A stretch of DNA of 48,006 bases from Candidatus Bathyarchaeota archaeon (GCA_020351305.1 CP070730.1:905619-953624), one strand, 5' to 3'. Positions 1-8,491 are shown, counted from the first letter of the stretch. Notes: generated by a model from the letters alone, not told the origin. Numbers and translations are program-made.

Positions 1-1320
1 AACAGTCAAAGGAGACACAGAAGCATAAGCTGTCGCACCGCTATCATACCAGCCCTCACCACCAGGAGTACCATAAGGAGAAGTAACAGTGAGGTAGTAT
101 TGTGTCTTCCAGTTAGCAACCGCAGTCTTATTGTAGTCCATGAGAATAGGATTGCTGCTGGTGTAGTTTGTTCCTGAAGCATCTCCACTCCAATGTGTAA
201 ATATCCGGCGGGTTCCGTTTCCATAGTCTATTATACCCGTGTTCAGTGATGCGTACGCATTGGTGGCGTTGTCATACCAACCCTCTCCGCTTTTCACGCC
301 ATAAGGAGAAGTTATGGTCAAGTAATATTGCACAGGTAATGCTTGGATTGTAACTGTTGCTGGTGCTAAACACCAGTTGTCAACTTCGTCAATTTCAGTT
401 ATAGCTGAGTAAGAGTCAGCCCAAACTTTTATTTCGTATGTGCCTGGAGAGACTCCTGTTGTGTTCCAATCAAAGTATAATGTTACAGAGTGACTAGCAG
501 GTAAGTCGGTTACGTTTAAAATTCCGATGATATTCATGTTATAGTAGCATGTGACCTTAAAACTTTCAATTTGCATTCCTTGGTTTTCTATGAGTGCTTC
601 TATGGTGACAAATGAGCCTTGCATAACATTCGTTGCATTGGGAATCTGGCTCAACGCTGCCACATCATGGATGATGATGGGTACTTCTTCATCCACATGA
701 TCGGTTACGGGACCTTGATCAAGATTGGGATTCTCTTGGTCTGTTGCCCAAGTAAGAGAGTATGCAAGAGGCCCTCCAATTGAAGCCCAGCTTATGTACA
801 TATCAATTTTGTTAGGAGAAACAATTCTCCAATCCCCAACATCTGGATTGGAGATTTCAAAGTCAGTGTAGTTAGGAGCTGGCCAAGGCTCATGATCAGC
901 AAGGTTTCCATCACCATCTGTGTCATAAACAAGATACAATTGTCCTATCCCATCATCATCAGTATCTTCGACGAAAAGAAGGTATTCAGCATCAAATATG
1001 TTTTCGCCACTATGGTACATATTGCCGTCAAGATCTATAAACCATTTATACCTGCCTTCCGTACTTGGCCATTCACCACCAGGCAAAGCATAGCATTGAA
1101 GTCTTAGGTAGAGATAATTAGCGTCTTGTTGATAAAAGGCTATTTCAACATCTCGCCAATCGTCACCAGGTCCATTTTCGGCGGGGTCCCAATCAATTGC
1201 GATCCACTGTGAAGGCCATGTTGGTGTAGCAATTACATTATAAGGTGAAAATGCTAAGAGAAGGGATATTATAGTAAAAAACACGCATGTAACATACACT
1301 AACCTAACTGAACGTGTCAA
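1..1320 (-). CDS. Large secreted surface protein, N-terminal 440 residues (runs off left edge)
   Basis: The reading frame is open from a TTG at 1320 to base 1, so the 3' end is missing. The TTG is preceded by GGAGA with a short spacer. Residues 1-32 form a signal peptide (basic LTRSVR, hydrophobic core, cut near VIA-TPT). Residues about 33-200 resemble an extracellular beta-sandwich (CBM9/DOMON-like, weak) and carry two Asp-rich calcium-loop-like stretches, DTDDDG near 119 and DTDGDG near 133. Residues about 217-326 look like a CARDB domain. From 332 a 76-residue repeat begins: YYLTITSPYG at 332 and YYLTVTSPYG at 408, each followed by a GEGWYD motif. The protein is probably an exported, repeat-bearing cell-surface or adhesion protein. 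The export signal is clear; the exact role is unknown. It is divergent from the PUA gene. Confidence 0.85.
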   Translation of the reverse strand, partial: MTRSVRLVYVTCVFFTIISLLLAFSPYNVIATPTWPSQWIAIDWDPAENGPGDDWRDVEIAFYQQDANYLYLRLQCYALPGGEWPSTEGRYKWFIDLDGNMYHSGENIFDAEYLLFVEDTDDDGIGQLYLVYDTDGDGNLADHEPWPAPNYTDFEISNPDVGDWRIVSPNKIDMYISWASIGGPLAYSLTWATDQENPNLDQGPVTDHVDEEVPIIIHDVAALSQIPNATNVMQGSFVTIEALIENQGMQIESFKVTCYYNMNIIGILNVTDLPASHSVTLYFDWNTTGVSPGTYEIKVWADSYSAITEIDEVDNWCLAPATVTIQALPVQYYLTITSPYGVKSGEGWYDNATNAYASLNTGIIDYGNGTRRIFTHWSGDASGTNYTSSNPILMDYNKTAVANWKTQYYLTVTSPYGTPGGEGWYDSGATAYASVSPLTV

Positions 1321-1504
1321 GTTGTCTCCTTCTCCTTCGGCAACTAATTTCTTAGTTTTTTGGTAATTTAAGGATTCTGGAATTCTTTTCTATATTCAAT
1401 TATTCTTTATGACCTGGATCAATGGAAACAATAGTTATTCCTTCGCCAAAAATGTGGAAGACTCTAATATTGAAGTTGAACTCTTAACCTATGGTGGTGA
1501 CAAC

Positions 1505-2002
1505 ATGCCTAACTCAAATCGCCGTTTCATGAAAGAAAAGGAAGCAAAGAAATTTCTCTCAGAATTTCGGGAGATAATGAATCTAGATTCTCCGAAGTTG
1601 CTTACGCTAAAGCCACCAATCGAATTAGCAAAAATAAATGATGAAGAGATATTCTTCGTTGGCGGAAAGCCGATCTTTGCACGATTACACAAGAGATTCT
1701 TCCCCACATTAGAATCCCATGATTTTCTAACAAGCATGCCAAAAGCCACAGTAAACATGGGGGCAGTGCCATTCATTTGTAACGGGGCGGATGTCATGGC
1801 TCCAGGCATTGTCCGCTTTGAAGGTATCTTCAATGAAGAAGATCTTGTATTAGTGATCGACGAACTTCATAGGAAGAGCATAGCCATTACTGTAGCTTTA
1901 TACAACGTAGAAAATGCCAAAACGCTTAAGCGGGGTAAGATACTGAAAAATCTTCATTATATCGGAGACAGATTGTGGAAGGCAATTAAGCAACTAAGCT
2001 GA
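1505..2002 (+). CDS. PUA-domain RNA-binding protein, archaeal MCT-1/Tma20-like
   Basis: 165 residues from the ATG at 1505. An ATG at 1409 is in frame, but its 32 extra residues look unlike the family and it has no SD, whereas GGTGGTG sits just before 1505. The N-terminal part (KEKEAKKFLSEF onward) matches the pre-PUA region of the archaeal DUF1947/MCT-1 group. The C-terminal part has the PUA signature: ATVNMGAVPFICNGADVMAP, then a GI-V-F-G strand pair and a GKILKNLHYIGD end. Eukaryotic relatives (MCTS1/Tma20, eIF2D) act in ribosome recycling and re-initiation, so a translation role is likely but inferred. It stands alone and converges on the aldolase-Fae gene. Confidence 0.85.
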   Translation: MPNSNRRFMKEKEAKKFLSEFREIMNLDSPKLLTLKPPIELAKINDEEIFFVGGKPIFARLHKRFFPTLESHDFLTSMPKATVNMGAVPFICNGADVMAPGIVRFEGIFNEEDLVLVIDELHRKSIAITVALYNVENAKTLKRGKILKNLHYIGDRLWKAIKQLS

Positions 2003-2081
2003 CCAGTATCAGCAGAGAGCTGTTTGTTTCTAGGCATTGCACCGTTGAGTATCAGCGGATCACAGGTGGCTTAATCAGTGT

Positions 2082-3560
2082 TTATGGTGTATACTTAAAG
2101 GGGTGCTTTGACCGATCTTTGTTTTCTAAAACCTCTTCCAAAGATGGTCGACCTTCTAGAGCTTTGCGAAACGCGTGCCTCATAGCCTTATAATTATTTA
2201 TGTATACTCTTTGCCTGTTCACAGCAGAAGGATGCACAAAGACATTAGCAATAACAATAACATCTTCTGCAATATCTTTGGGAATGCTTCCATCTGCCAG
2301 ACTGTCTGCAACCGCTTTAGCTACACCTGCCTGCGCTGGCCCATAAACCATGCTTGCCTGTCGCATATTCTTTATTGTCACAGTAGGCACCATCAATGTG
2401 ATAGGTTTAACCAAAACATTAGGCTCTAATATGGCAACAAGAGGCTCGTGACCTGGAGTTGGATTAGCCTTCGCCCGAGTATATGCCTCACCAACTGGAC
2501 CATTTTTCTTTCCAATCATTAAATCAATGTGTGCCGCCTCAGCATCCTTTCCAGCCAAGGCTTCACCTACACGAAGTTTGAAATCGCGAATAATCTCCGG
2601 CGTTATGTGAACAGGTCTAAACCTTTCCTCCAGAATCTTCTCCTTAATCTCAAACCTCACAAGCTTGGGTTTTATCTTATCAATTTTCTCCAAGTCCAGG
2701 CGCAATTCTTCCCGAGCCTCATAAGTAAGCTCTCCGCCAACACTGAGAGGTTGCCGAACTGACCCCACCTTGATCCCCATCATGTTCAAAGCCTCCTTAG
2801 TGCCTACTGCTCCGCTTTGAACTATGATACGAGCGATTTTCTGAATCTTGTATTGCAATTCACGGGCTTTTTTGAGTGCACCAGCTTGAATGCTCTTGTA
2901 AATCTCAACCCAAATATCAGGGATGAAATTAGCACTTGCTAAGATAGCTCCATTAGCTCCCGCAGCCAACGCTGCCACAACAACTTCGTCGTGCCCACAC
3001 ATTACGTTAATTTTGTCACGAACCTTTTCCAGCACTGCAAGCATGAAGCTGAGTTGTCCACTACTGTCTTTAATACCCACAATGTTTGGAATCTGCGCCA
3101 AATCTTCTACCATCTGCCATGGCAAGGGCAATCCGGTGCATTGAGGTATGTTATAAAGAATTAAGGGTAAGTCCACTTCAGATGCAATGGTGAAATAGTG
3201 CTCATAGATTCCCCTGCTGGTAGGCTTCAGATAGAAAGGTGTCACAATCAAAGCTGCGTCGACCCCGACATCCTTCGCGTATCTCGTCATCTCCAAAGCC
3301 TGCTCAGTTCCACTGCTTCCACTTCCAGCTACAACAGGAACTCTACCATTTACTTCGTCCACGACAATATCAATGACATGTTTCCTTTCTTTTACAGACA
3401 TGTTTACAAACTCGCCAGTGGTTCCACATGGAACAACACCATGAACTCCTTGTTCAATGCAATGATTAACAAGTGCGCGCACCTGACTTTCATCTACTCG
3501 CTTTTCACCTTTGGCAAATGGGGTCACTAAAGCCGGTAAAATCCCCTTGGGCTTGAACAC
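2082..3560 (-). CDS. Bifunctional DapA-family aldolase / formaldehyde-activating enzyme (Fae) fusion
   Basis: One uninterrupted 492-residue frame starting at GTG 3560 with AAGGAG upstream. Residues 1-~295 are a class I, Schiff-base TIM-barrel aldolase of the DapA/NAL family: GTTGE at 46-50, Tyr110, YNIP with Tyr136, and the Schiff-base Lys164 in GIKDSSG. The Arg that binds aspartate semialdehyde in true dihydrodipicolinate synthase (YNxPxRTG) is Cys141 here, so a different aldehyde is expected. Residues ~318-492 are a complete Fae: VGEALAG, AHIDLMIG with the catalytic His344, KPITLMVPTVTIK, YGPAQAGVAKAVADS and a KDRSKHPF end. Fae joins formaldehyde to tetrahydromethanopterin to give methylene-H4MPT. 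Inference: the aldolase makes or uses formaldehyde (for example pyruvate plus formaldehyde and 4-hydroxy-2-oxobutanoate), channelled to Fae, by analogy with known Fae-Hps fusions. Domain calls are firm; the coupled reaction is a hypothesis. Confidence 0.93.
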   Translation of the reverse strand: MFKPKGILPALVTPFAKGEKRVDESQVRALVNHCIEQGVHGVVPCGTTGEFVNMSVKERKHVIDIVVDEVNGRVPVVAGSGSSGTEQALEMTRYAKDVGVDAALIVTPFYLKPTSRGIYEHYFTIASEVDLPLILYNIPQCTGLPLPWQMVEDLAQIPNIVGIKDSSGQLSFMLAVLEKVRDKINVMCGHDEVVVAALAAGANGAILASANFIPDIWVEIYKSIQAGALKKARELQYKIQKIARIIVQSGAVGTKEALNMMGIKVGSVRQPLSVGGELTYEAREELRLDLEKIDKIKPKLVRFEIKEKILEERFRPVHITPEIIRDFKLRVGEALAGKDAEAAHIDLMIGKKNGPVGEAYTRAKANPTPGHEPLVAILEPNVLVKPITLMVPTVTIKNMRQASMVYGPAQAGVAKAVADSLADGSIPKDIAEDVIVIANVFVHPSAVNRQRVYINNYKAMRHAFRKALEGRPSLEEVLENKDRSKHPFKYTP

Positions 3561-3660
3561 ATGCTCTGGCTCCTTGGCAACTTATCGTGCTCTTTCACAC
3601 ATTTAAGTGCTTCACTATGTATTGATAACTGTAAAATCAGCAGCTTTCGAAGCAGCTATT

Positions 3661-3668
3661 TTTATAAA
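3661..3668 (+). promoter_or_regulatory. TATA-like box for the gene at 3718
   Basis: TTTATAAA lies about 50 bases before the ATG at 3718, which would place transcription start near 3690 with a leader of about 28 bases. It sits in the short divergent spacer shared with the aldolase-Fae gene. Confidence 0.45.
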
Positions 3669-3717
3669 CGTTACATGTGCTAGATAACTTCCATAATATC
3701 ACAGGATCGCCAAAGAC

Positions 3718-5016
3718 ATGGAGGATTATGTGTTGGACAACCTTAGACAGAGACTAAAAATTAAGCAGATTAATCTGGAGAAAATTAACAATTTCATTAT
3801 GAAAGAAGACAATCCACTCACAAAAAATCTTTTTGAAGTAATTGAAAAATACGGTGGTGTCGATGAGATCAATCGTAAGGCTCGAGAAGCCCGTAAACTC
3901 GACAATCTCATGTCGCGGCTTGAGACAAAGAAATCTCCATTCATAAAGGATCTAGAGTGGTTAACCAGGCAAAGAGATGAAGACGCTTTCATAAGTATCC
4001 CCGAATACCACAAGAAAATCTTAGGAGACAAAGCGGATTCGTTGACATTCGATAATTCGTTCGCAGTCACTCTTGAAATCAGCGCGTGTAACTTTTTTCC
4101 TTGGGTGATTGAGGAAGCAAAAAGAGCGGTCATACAGCAGGATCTTATGCCTGGGCGATTTATTCGCGTGCGCTCTATGAAAGAGCAAGTTGAAGATAAT
4201 GAAATTATTGCATTTGCTGCTGCAATGCGAATTATTGGAGCTTCCTATGTTGAAACATTAGACACAAAAGGGACTCTTCCAGGGCCTGATGGTTTGCCAA
4301 TCAACACCCACTTAGGAGGTCCTGAAACAATCACAGGTTATTTCGGAGGTGTGGGAGTTCCAAATGAGTATGCCTTAAAGTGGGACGATGAGTTCCTTCA
4401 TTATTATACAGAGTATGGTATCCAACAAGTATTGAATATAAACATTGGGAGCGTGTTACTTGGTCACTGGCTTTTCAAGTTGGGAATTGACATTGAGTTT
4501 AAGATTTCAGTGTTTCTAGGTAATGATAATCCTTATTCATGTTTCTGGACATTGATGACAGCTAAGCTTTTCTCCCGTGACGATGGAAAAACCCCTCTCA
4601 TAGGCTTTAACCTTTCAAATGCAGTAAACAACAGAACCATTGAGCTATCAGCCTATATACGAAAAGCCTTTGACTTCGAAGACATTGTACGCATTGAGCA
4701 TCACATTGTAGAAACCTACAAGAGTATTGTAAGACAACCTTACGACCGACTGGATGAGCTTTTAGAAATTGCAGATCATATTGGGAATATCAGCGCCAAA
4801 CACGAGGGAGGAACACCTGAAATTGAGAAGACCAGAGAACATCCTTCAGATGTCTTAGATTACTTCATTCCAAAGAAGGAAATTCTCGCGCAAGGTCTAA
4901 TGCCAAAACTAACCGTAAATTACCTCGATAAACATGATGCAATGAATAGAACTGCTAAGGCTCTCACTGAACGTGGTTTGAACATTATTGCCGCTCAAAG
5001 GTTACATAAAAAATAA
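3718..5016 (+). CDS. Conserved-looking cytosolic enzyme-like protein of unknown function
   Basis: 432 residues from ATG 3718. I do not recognise the family. It has no signal peptide or membrane segment. The N-terminal ~75 residues are charged and helical. From about 110 there is a mixed alpha/beta pattern that could be a TIM-barrel-like core, with Gly-rich conserved-looking stretches (DTKGTLPGPDGLP, THLGGPETITGYFGGVGVP, GFNLSNAVNNRTIE, IEHHIVETYKS, AKHEGGTPEIE). The density of Gly, His, Asp and Glu in these loops suggests an enzyme. It is divergent from the aldolase-Fae fusion across a 157-base spacer, so a shared role is possible but not shown. Confidence 0.8.
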   Translation: MEDYVLDNLRQRLKIKQINLEKINNFIMKEDNPLTKNLFEVIEKYGGVDEINRKAREARKLDNLMSRLETKKSPFIKDLEWLTRQRDEDAFISIPEYHKKILGDKADSLTFDNSFAVTLEISACNFFPWVIEEAKRAVIQQDLMPGRFIRVRSMKEQVEDNEIIAFAAAMRIIGASYVETLDTKGTLPGPDGLPINTHLGGPETITGYFGGVGVPNEYALKWDDEFLHYYTEYGIQQVLNINIGSVLLGHWLFKLGIDIEFKISVFLGNDNPYSCFWTLMTAKLFSRDDGKTPLIGFNLSNAVNNRTIELSAYIRKAFDFEDIVRIEHHIVETYKSIVRQPYDRLDELLEIADHIGNISAKHEGGTPEIEKTREHPSDVLDYFIPKKEILAQGLMPKLTVNYLDKHDAMNRTAKALTERGLNIIAAQRLHKK

Positions 5017-5036
5017 GGTGACGAAGTCTGGCTAGG

Positions 5037-5759
5037 TTACCATGTTGTAGACTTAGGGCGCCTTGCTAATAGTAGAATTGTTGTCATCACGAAAATTCCA
5101 GTTGTTACCAAGAAGAGGTACATCAAGCCCGTAGCGTTATTTTGAGCAATTTTGTCGCCTGTTAACTGTTCATATTTTTCATGAAGCTCTGTGTAGTTGT
5201 TTTCTAACAAAGTATGGTTGGCTTGTAGTCCATTAAGAAAGCTGTTCAGTGCTTCATATTCCTGCCTCAAGTTCTCGTAAGGTTTATTTTGTATATATGT
5301 TGCAGGAAAGGCGTCAGACTTGGTAAGGATTAATTTGTCGCCTTCGATAGACCAACTGCACTCTACTTCACCATAAAGCCAACCTGGCAAAGAATTCTCA
5401 GGAATCAGTACATCATATGAAGTTTCACGGAACTCTCCCAGAGTGAGATGCATGTCCGTAAGAAACTTTGTGCTCTTGAGTAATGTCTTGTTTCCATACT
5501 CCTCTAACCTGGAAATATTAAATCTAATGCCACGGATGTGGATGTTTGCCTGCAAAGCTGTAGCTTTCATAGTCACACTTGTATTTTCTCCAGGCCAAAC
5601 AAAAGCTGTGATTTCTATTTCTACGGAAAGACCTGATTCTTCAAGTGAATAACACTGGAATTTCCCATCAATAAGGTCATAAGTAACCTGACTTAGACCA
5701 ATGTTGCACAGAACCAGAATCACGATTGGGGGCAAAGTTACTAATCTCTTAATGCTCAA
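5037..5759 (-). CDS. Exported, C-terminally membrane-anchored protein with coiled coil
   Basis: The preferred start is TTG 5759, with an AAGGTG-like SD just upstream, which places a signal peptide (LSIKRLVTLPPIVILVLCNI) at the N-terminus. The frame stays open to 5852, but those 31 extra residues would bury the signal. The body is a beta-rich extracytoplasmic domain with several N-glycosylation-type sequons (NTS, NIS, NKT, NHT, NYT, NAT). It is followed by a short heptad-rich segment (ENLRQEYEALNSFLNG to HEKYEQL), a C-terminal transmembrane helix (LMYLFLVTTGIFVMTTILLL) and a basic tail. Topology suggests a surface protein anchored at both or only the C-terminal end. No family was recognised. 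The gene converges on the unknown gene that ends at 5016. Confidence 0.75.
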   Translation of the reverse strand: MSIKRLVTLPPIVILVLCNIGLSQVTYDLIDGKFQCYSLEESGLSVEIEITAFVWPGENTSVTMKATALQANIHIRGIRFNISRLEEYGNKTLLKSTKFLTDMHLTLGEFRETSYDVLIPENSLPGWLYGEVECSWSIEGDKLILTKSDAFPATYIQNKPYENLRQEYEALNSFLNGLQANHTLLENNYTELHEKYEQLTGDKIAQNNATGLMYLFLVTTGIFVMTTILLLARRPKSTTW

Positions 5760-5886
5760 ATCTCTCACACCTTCTAGAACTCTTGCATTGCATTCTGCAA
5801 AAATTGTATTTAACGATTTTTTAAGTTTATTTTGATAAAATAAAATCGCCAAGAACCTATTTTTAGTTTTTACTGAAGAAAATCTG

Positions 5887-6129
5887 CTATTTCAATGTGC
5901 GTATGAAACGTTGGTATACATATGAAAAGTAAATAAAGCCAAAGAGTGTTAACAAGATTTCCACGGATAGAACTAGCGGGTTTGGTTCGACTGCGAAGAA
6001 ATAGCCTTGAGCAACGATGTCGAAAAAAACTAAAATTTGCAAGAATATTGCTCCTCCGACACAGCTAAACCCTAAGCAGTGTATAAATTGCCGTAAACGC
6101 TGATCAAACTTGATCCGAAACAAATCCAT
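5887..6129 (-). CDS. Small two-helix membrane protein
   Basis: 80 residues from the ATG at 6129 (a TTG codon precedes it in frame). Two or three hydrophobic segments are visible (FIHCLGFSCVGGAIFLQILV, then VLSVEILLTLFGFIYFSYVY), with a basic N-terminus and a basic tail RFIRTLK. There is no clear SD. It lies upstream of, and on the same strand as, the anchored surface protein, so the two may be co-transcribed. Function unknown; the gene call rests on the membrane-protein composition. Confidence 0.55.
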   Translation of the reverse strand: MDLFRIKFDQRLRQFIHCLGFSCVGGAIFLQILVFFDIVAQGYFFAVEPNPLVLSVEILLTLFGFIYFSYVYQRFIRTLK

Positions 6130-6132
6130 CAA

Positions 6133-6480
6133 AATAAAATAGCAGACAGCTTATCTTAAGGTTTACGAAATGCAACATAAAATGCAGCATAAGAATTTCT
6201 TCTGCAGATTCTGAATAGGTATGCGTGCGGTCATTTCCTGTGGGCAGAATTTCCTTCCTTCATTTATAAGCTCTTCAACATAGTTTTACGCTCGCGCGGT
6301 TCCAAATATTGTCCGGACTTCCTTCAAAGATGCCCACTTCCAGAATCTCGCCAACACTTCGTCCTTAACAACCATAATAATACCACAAAAAAATCCATGT
6401 ATACACACGAGTTTTATAGAGCGGACAAAGGACGGAATTTGGACAGAATTCACACTTCTAATCAATTGCTGCTTGCGTAT
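6133..6480. other. Intergenic stretch without a supported gene
   Basis: About 350 bases between two minus-strand genes. The only coding-like trace is a 29-codon minus-strand frame starting at ATG 6376 (MVVKDEVLARFWKW at its start) that ends in TAA. The same frame then continues open after that stop for about 40 codons. This could be a decayed short gene, but support is too weak to call it. Confidence 0.4.
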
Positions 6481-8238
6481 CTACGTGAAAATCAGCTGAT
6501 CTTTCGGGGCATCTAATTTCATGCGCGCAACCTGTTTATTACGATCATCTTCAGCCATTTTCCTGCAAATGCTTGCCATTGATAGAATAATGTTAGGCAA
6601 TGTGAATATGCTGAAGACTTTTGTATATTTTGCAGAAGCTGCTTTCTTTATGTTTTCTCTTTTTCCTCCAGCACGTAGGTAACCTTCAATAAACGAGGAA
6701 GCAATTTTTTTTGCTGCCTTATCAGAGTGGGTAGGAAGGATATAATGGCCTGAATAGTATAGAAATTCTGCTATGTCCCATGGTTGGTTTCCGTTTCTTG
6801 TTGCCTGTTCAAGATCTAGAAAACAAAATCTTTCATCATTTGTGACAAGCATGTTTTCAGGCTTGCAGTCACCTAAAGCAATGTCTAATGCATGAACTTT
6901 CGCGAGCTCTTCTCCAACCTTTTCAATGATCTCAACGCTGTTTCCCATGTTTTCATTTGGTGAGGAGATGATAATATTCTTAACAATTTCGCTAATTTTC
7001 TCTCCTTCAACAAAGTCTTCGAAAATTAATCTCCGTTTTAAGCTGACATAAAGAATGCGGGGAACCACAAATCCTTTATTCCTTAGAAATTGGTTTATAG
7101 AATATTCCCGTTTTAGCCGTGTTGTACTTAGCACCGCGAATGATTTTGTACCTAGAGTCCACAAAGCCAGAGGAAACCACTTAAGACCCAACCAATCTTC
7201 GAACTTCTTTACCACGACCCTTTTAGTAGTATTATTTTTTTTAATATGGAGCAAGAAAATACTGTTTAACACACCCCCCATCTCTTCAATTGATATTTTT
7301 AAAACAGTTCTGCTAGGTACAGTCTTCAGTACAAAATCCTTGATGTCTGTTTTATCAGAGAGGGGAACTGGGCCTAAAGGTGTAGGCATTAATAGGTATT
7401 TTTCTGTTTCTTCTAATTGCTTAAGCAGTTCTACTTCATCTTTCTGAAGAGAGTTCTCTGCCAAGGGCATTTGACCATGTAGGAACGCCGTCAGTATCTT
7501 TGAAGAGATACCTTTGATGTATGATAGCAAAGTTTTTTGGATGGAATTGAAAATGGTCGAAAATTTCCTGCTCTGGACTTTTGTAGATTCTATGAATTTC
7601 TTGTTAATTTTCACATAGCCATCAGACAAAGCTACAAAGTTTTCCCTTTCTAGTCTCCTCAGCGCCTTTCTATATCCTTTCATGATAAAATCAATATTCT
7701 TCTTTCTAGCTTTTCCTCTGAACACTCTTACGAGATTATGCATTATAGGAGGGAATAATCTTGCTCTTCTTCTCATAACTTCGTACATGAAGTAATCTGG
7801 GTTTATTAGAAGCTCCATTGATAATTCGGGATACTGCAAAATAACATTTTTCAGGAGTTCCAGCACAAACCGCTTCTTCATTCTCAGCTCCATTTTTTCC
7901 AGATATTTAGGTTTCATCCAAGGCTGGAAGGGTTGTGTTATTATCTCCGCAACAAGCTCTCCGAATTCACCATGTCCCACGTCACTTTCAAATACTTTCT
8001 TGTCGATTGCTAGGATAGAAAGATTGACTCCATTCATTTGCTTGGAAAAGGTGCTTATCTTAGGAGGATAACGAGAGATGACCAACATTACGTTAATGTC
8101 AGATTCTTCATCGCCATATCCATATATCCCAGGACCATAAAAGCAGGATGCAAAAATCTCATTTGGACTTACAACTTCTTTACATAGTTTCAGAATTCGT
8201 TCTTTTTCGAGCGAATTATTGCCGACAAGTTTTATCAT
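6481..8238 (-). CDS. Nucleotidyltransferase-like / protein-kinase-like fusion protein
   Basis: 585 residues, ATG 8238. The N-terminal ~110 residues look like a minimal nucleotidyltransferase domain: SCFYGPGIYGYGDEESDINV (GYGD.ESD with acidic residues near 43 and 47) followed by a hydrophobic strand. Residues ~110-300 are helical and basic. Residues ~305-560 resemble a RIO/Bud32/aminoglycoside-phosphotransferase-type kinase: a VVVKKF lysine near 344, a LIFEDFVEG hinge near 404-412, the catalytic loop GDCKPEN at 456-462 (Asp457, Asn462) and a metal-binding FLDLE at 473-477. Plausible activities are nucleotidylation and phosphorylation of RNA, protein or small molecules; the substrate is unknown. 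The gene stands alone, divergent from the coiled-coil miniprotein. The kinase half is the surer assignment. Confidence 0.8.
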   Translation of the reverse strand: MIKLVGNNSLEKERILKLCKEVVSPNEIFASCFYGPGIYGYGDEESDINVMLVISRYPPKISTFSKQMNGVNLSILAIDKKVFESDVGHGEFGELVAEIITQPFQPWMKPKYLEKMELRMKKRFVLELLKNVILQYPELSMELLINPDYFMYEVMRRRARLFPPIMHNLVRVFRGKARKKNIDFIMKGYRKALRRLERENFVALSDGYVKINKKFIESTKVQSRKFSTIFNSIQKTLLSYIKGISSKILTAFLHGQMPLAENSLQKDEVELLKQLEETEKYLLMPTPLGPVPLSDKTDIKDFVLKTVPSRTVLKISIEEMGGVLNSIFLLHIKKNNTTKRVVVKKFEDWLGLKWFPLALWTLGTKSFAVLSTTRLKREYSINQFLRNKGFVVPRILYVSLKRRLIFEDFVEGEKISEIVKNIIISSPNENMGNSVEIIEKVGEELAKVHALDIALGDCKPENMLVTNDERFCFLDLEQATRNGNQPWDIAEFLYYSGHYILPTHSDKAAKKIASSFIEGYLRAGGKRENIKKAASAKYTKVFSIFTLPNIILSMASICRKMAEDDRNKQVARMKLDAPKDQLIFT

Positions 8239-8286
8239 GATTGATGTAGATTATGAGAATCCTCTGTTTAAAGCTATCTTCAAAGC

Positions 8287-8294
8287 ATAAATAT
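8287..8294 (+). promoter_or_regulatory. TATA-like box for the coiled-coil miniprotein
   Basis: ATAAATAT lies about 35 bases before the ATG at 8329, leaving just enough leader for the GAGGTGGT SD at 8318-8325. Confidence 0.45.
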
Positions 8295-8328
8295 GTTACT
8301 TTTTCCTAGAGTTAATAGAGGTGGTCTA

Positions 8329-8484
8329 ATGGCTAAAGAAGGTGAAGCAGGAAGAGAGGTTTCAGACCTTCGTGAAAGAATTGTACGACTTGAGGTCAAG
8401 GTTGAAGAGCTTGGCAAGCGTTTTGATAGCCTTTCAAACTATACCAAGGAACTCTATAACTATCTGCAAAAAAAAGCTAGGTAG
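8329..8484 (+). CDS. Small coiled-coil protein
   Basis: 51 residues from ATG 8329, preceded by a strong GAGGTGGT SD. An in-frame start at 8293 is upstream of the SD and is rejected. After a charged N-terminus (MAKEGEAGREV) the sequence is one continuous amphipathic helix with heptads (LRERIVRLEVKVEELGKRF, then LSNYTKELYNYLQKK). Likely an oligomerising adaptor or a subunit of a larger complex. Family not recognised. The SD and TATA box make it a real gene despite its size. Confidence 0.7.
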   Translation: MAKEGEAGREVSDLRERIVRLEVKVEELGKRFDSLSNYTKELYNYLQKKAR

Positions 8485-8491
8485 TTGACTT

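Noticed and set aside
2082-3560. Plain dihydrodipicolinate synthase (dapA) annotation
   Set aside because: It ignores the Fae domain of about 175 residues and the missing substrate-binding Arg.
6287-6376. 29-codon minus-strand frame with an open continuation after its stop
   Set aside because: It might be a decayed gene, but no family can be named and the start lacks an SD.
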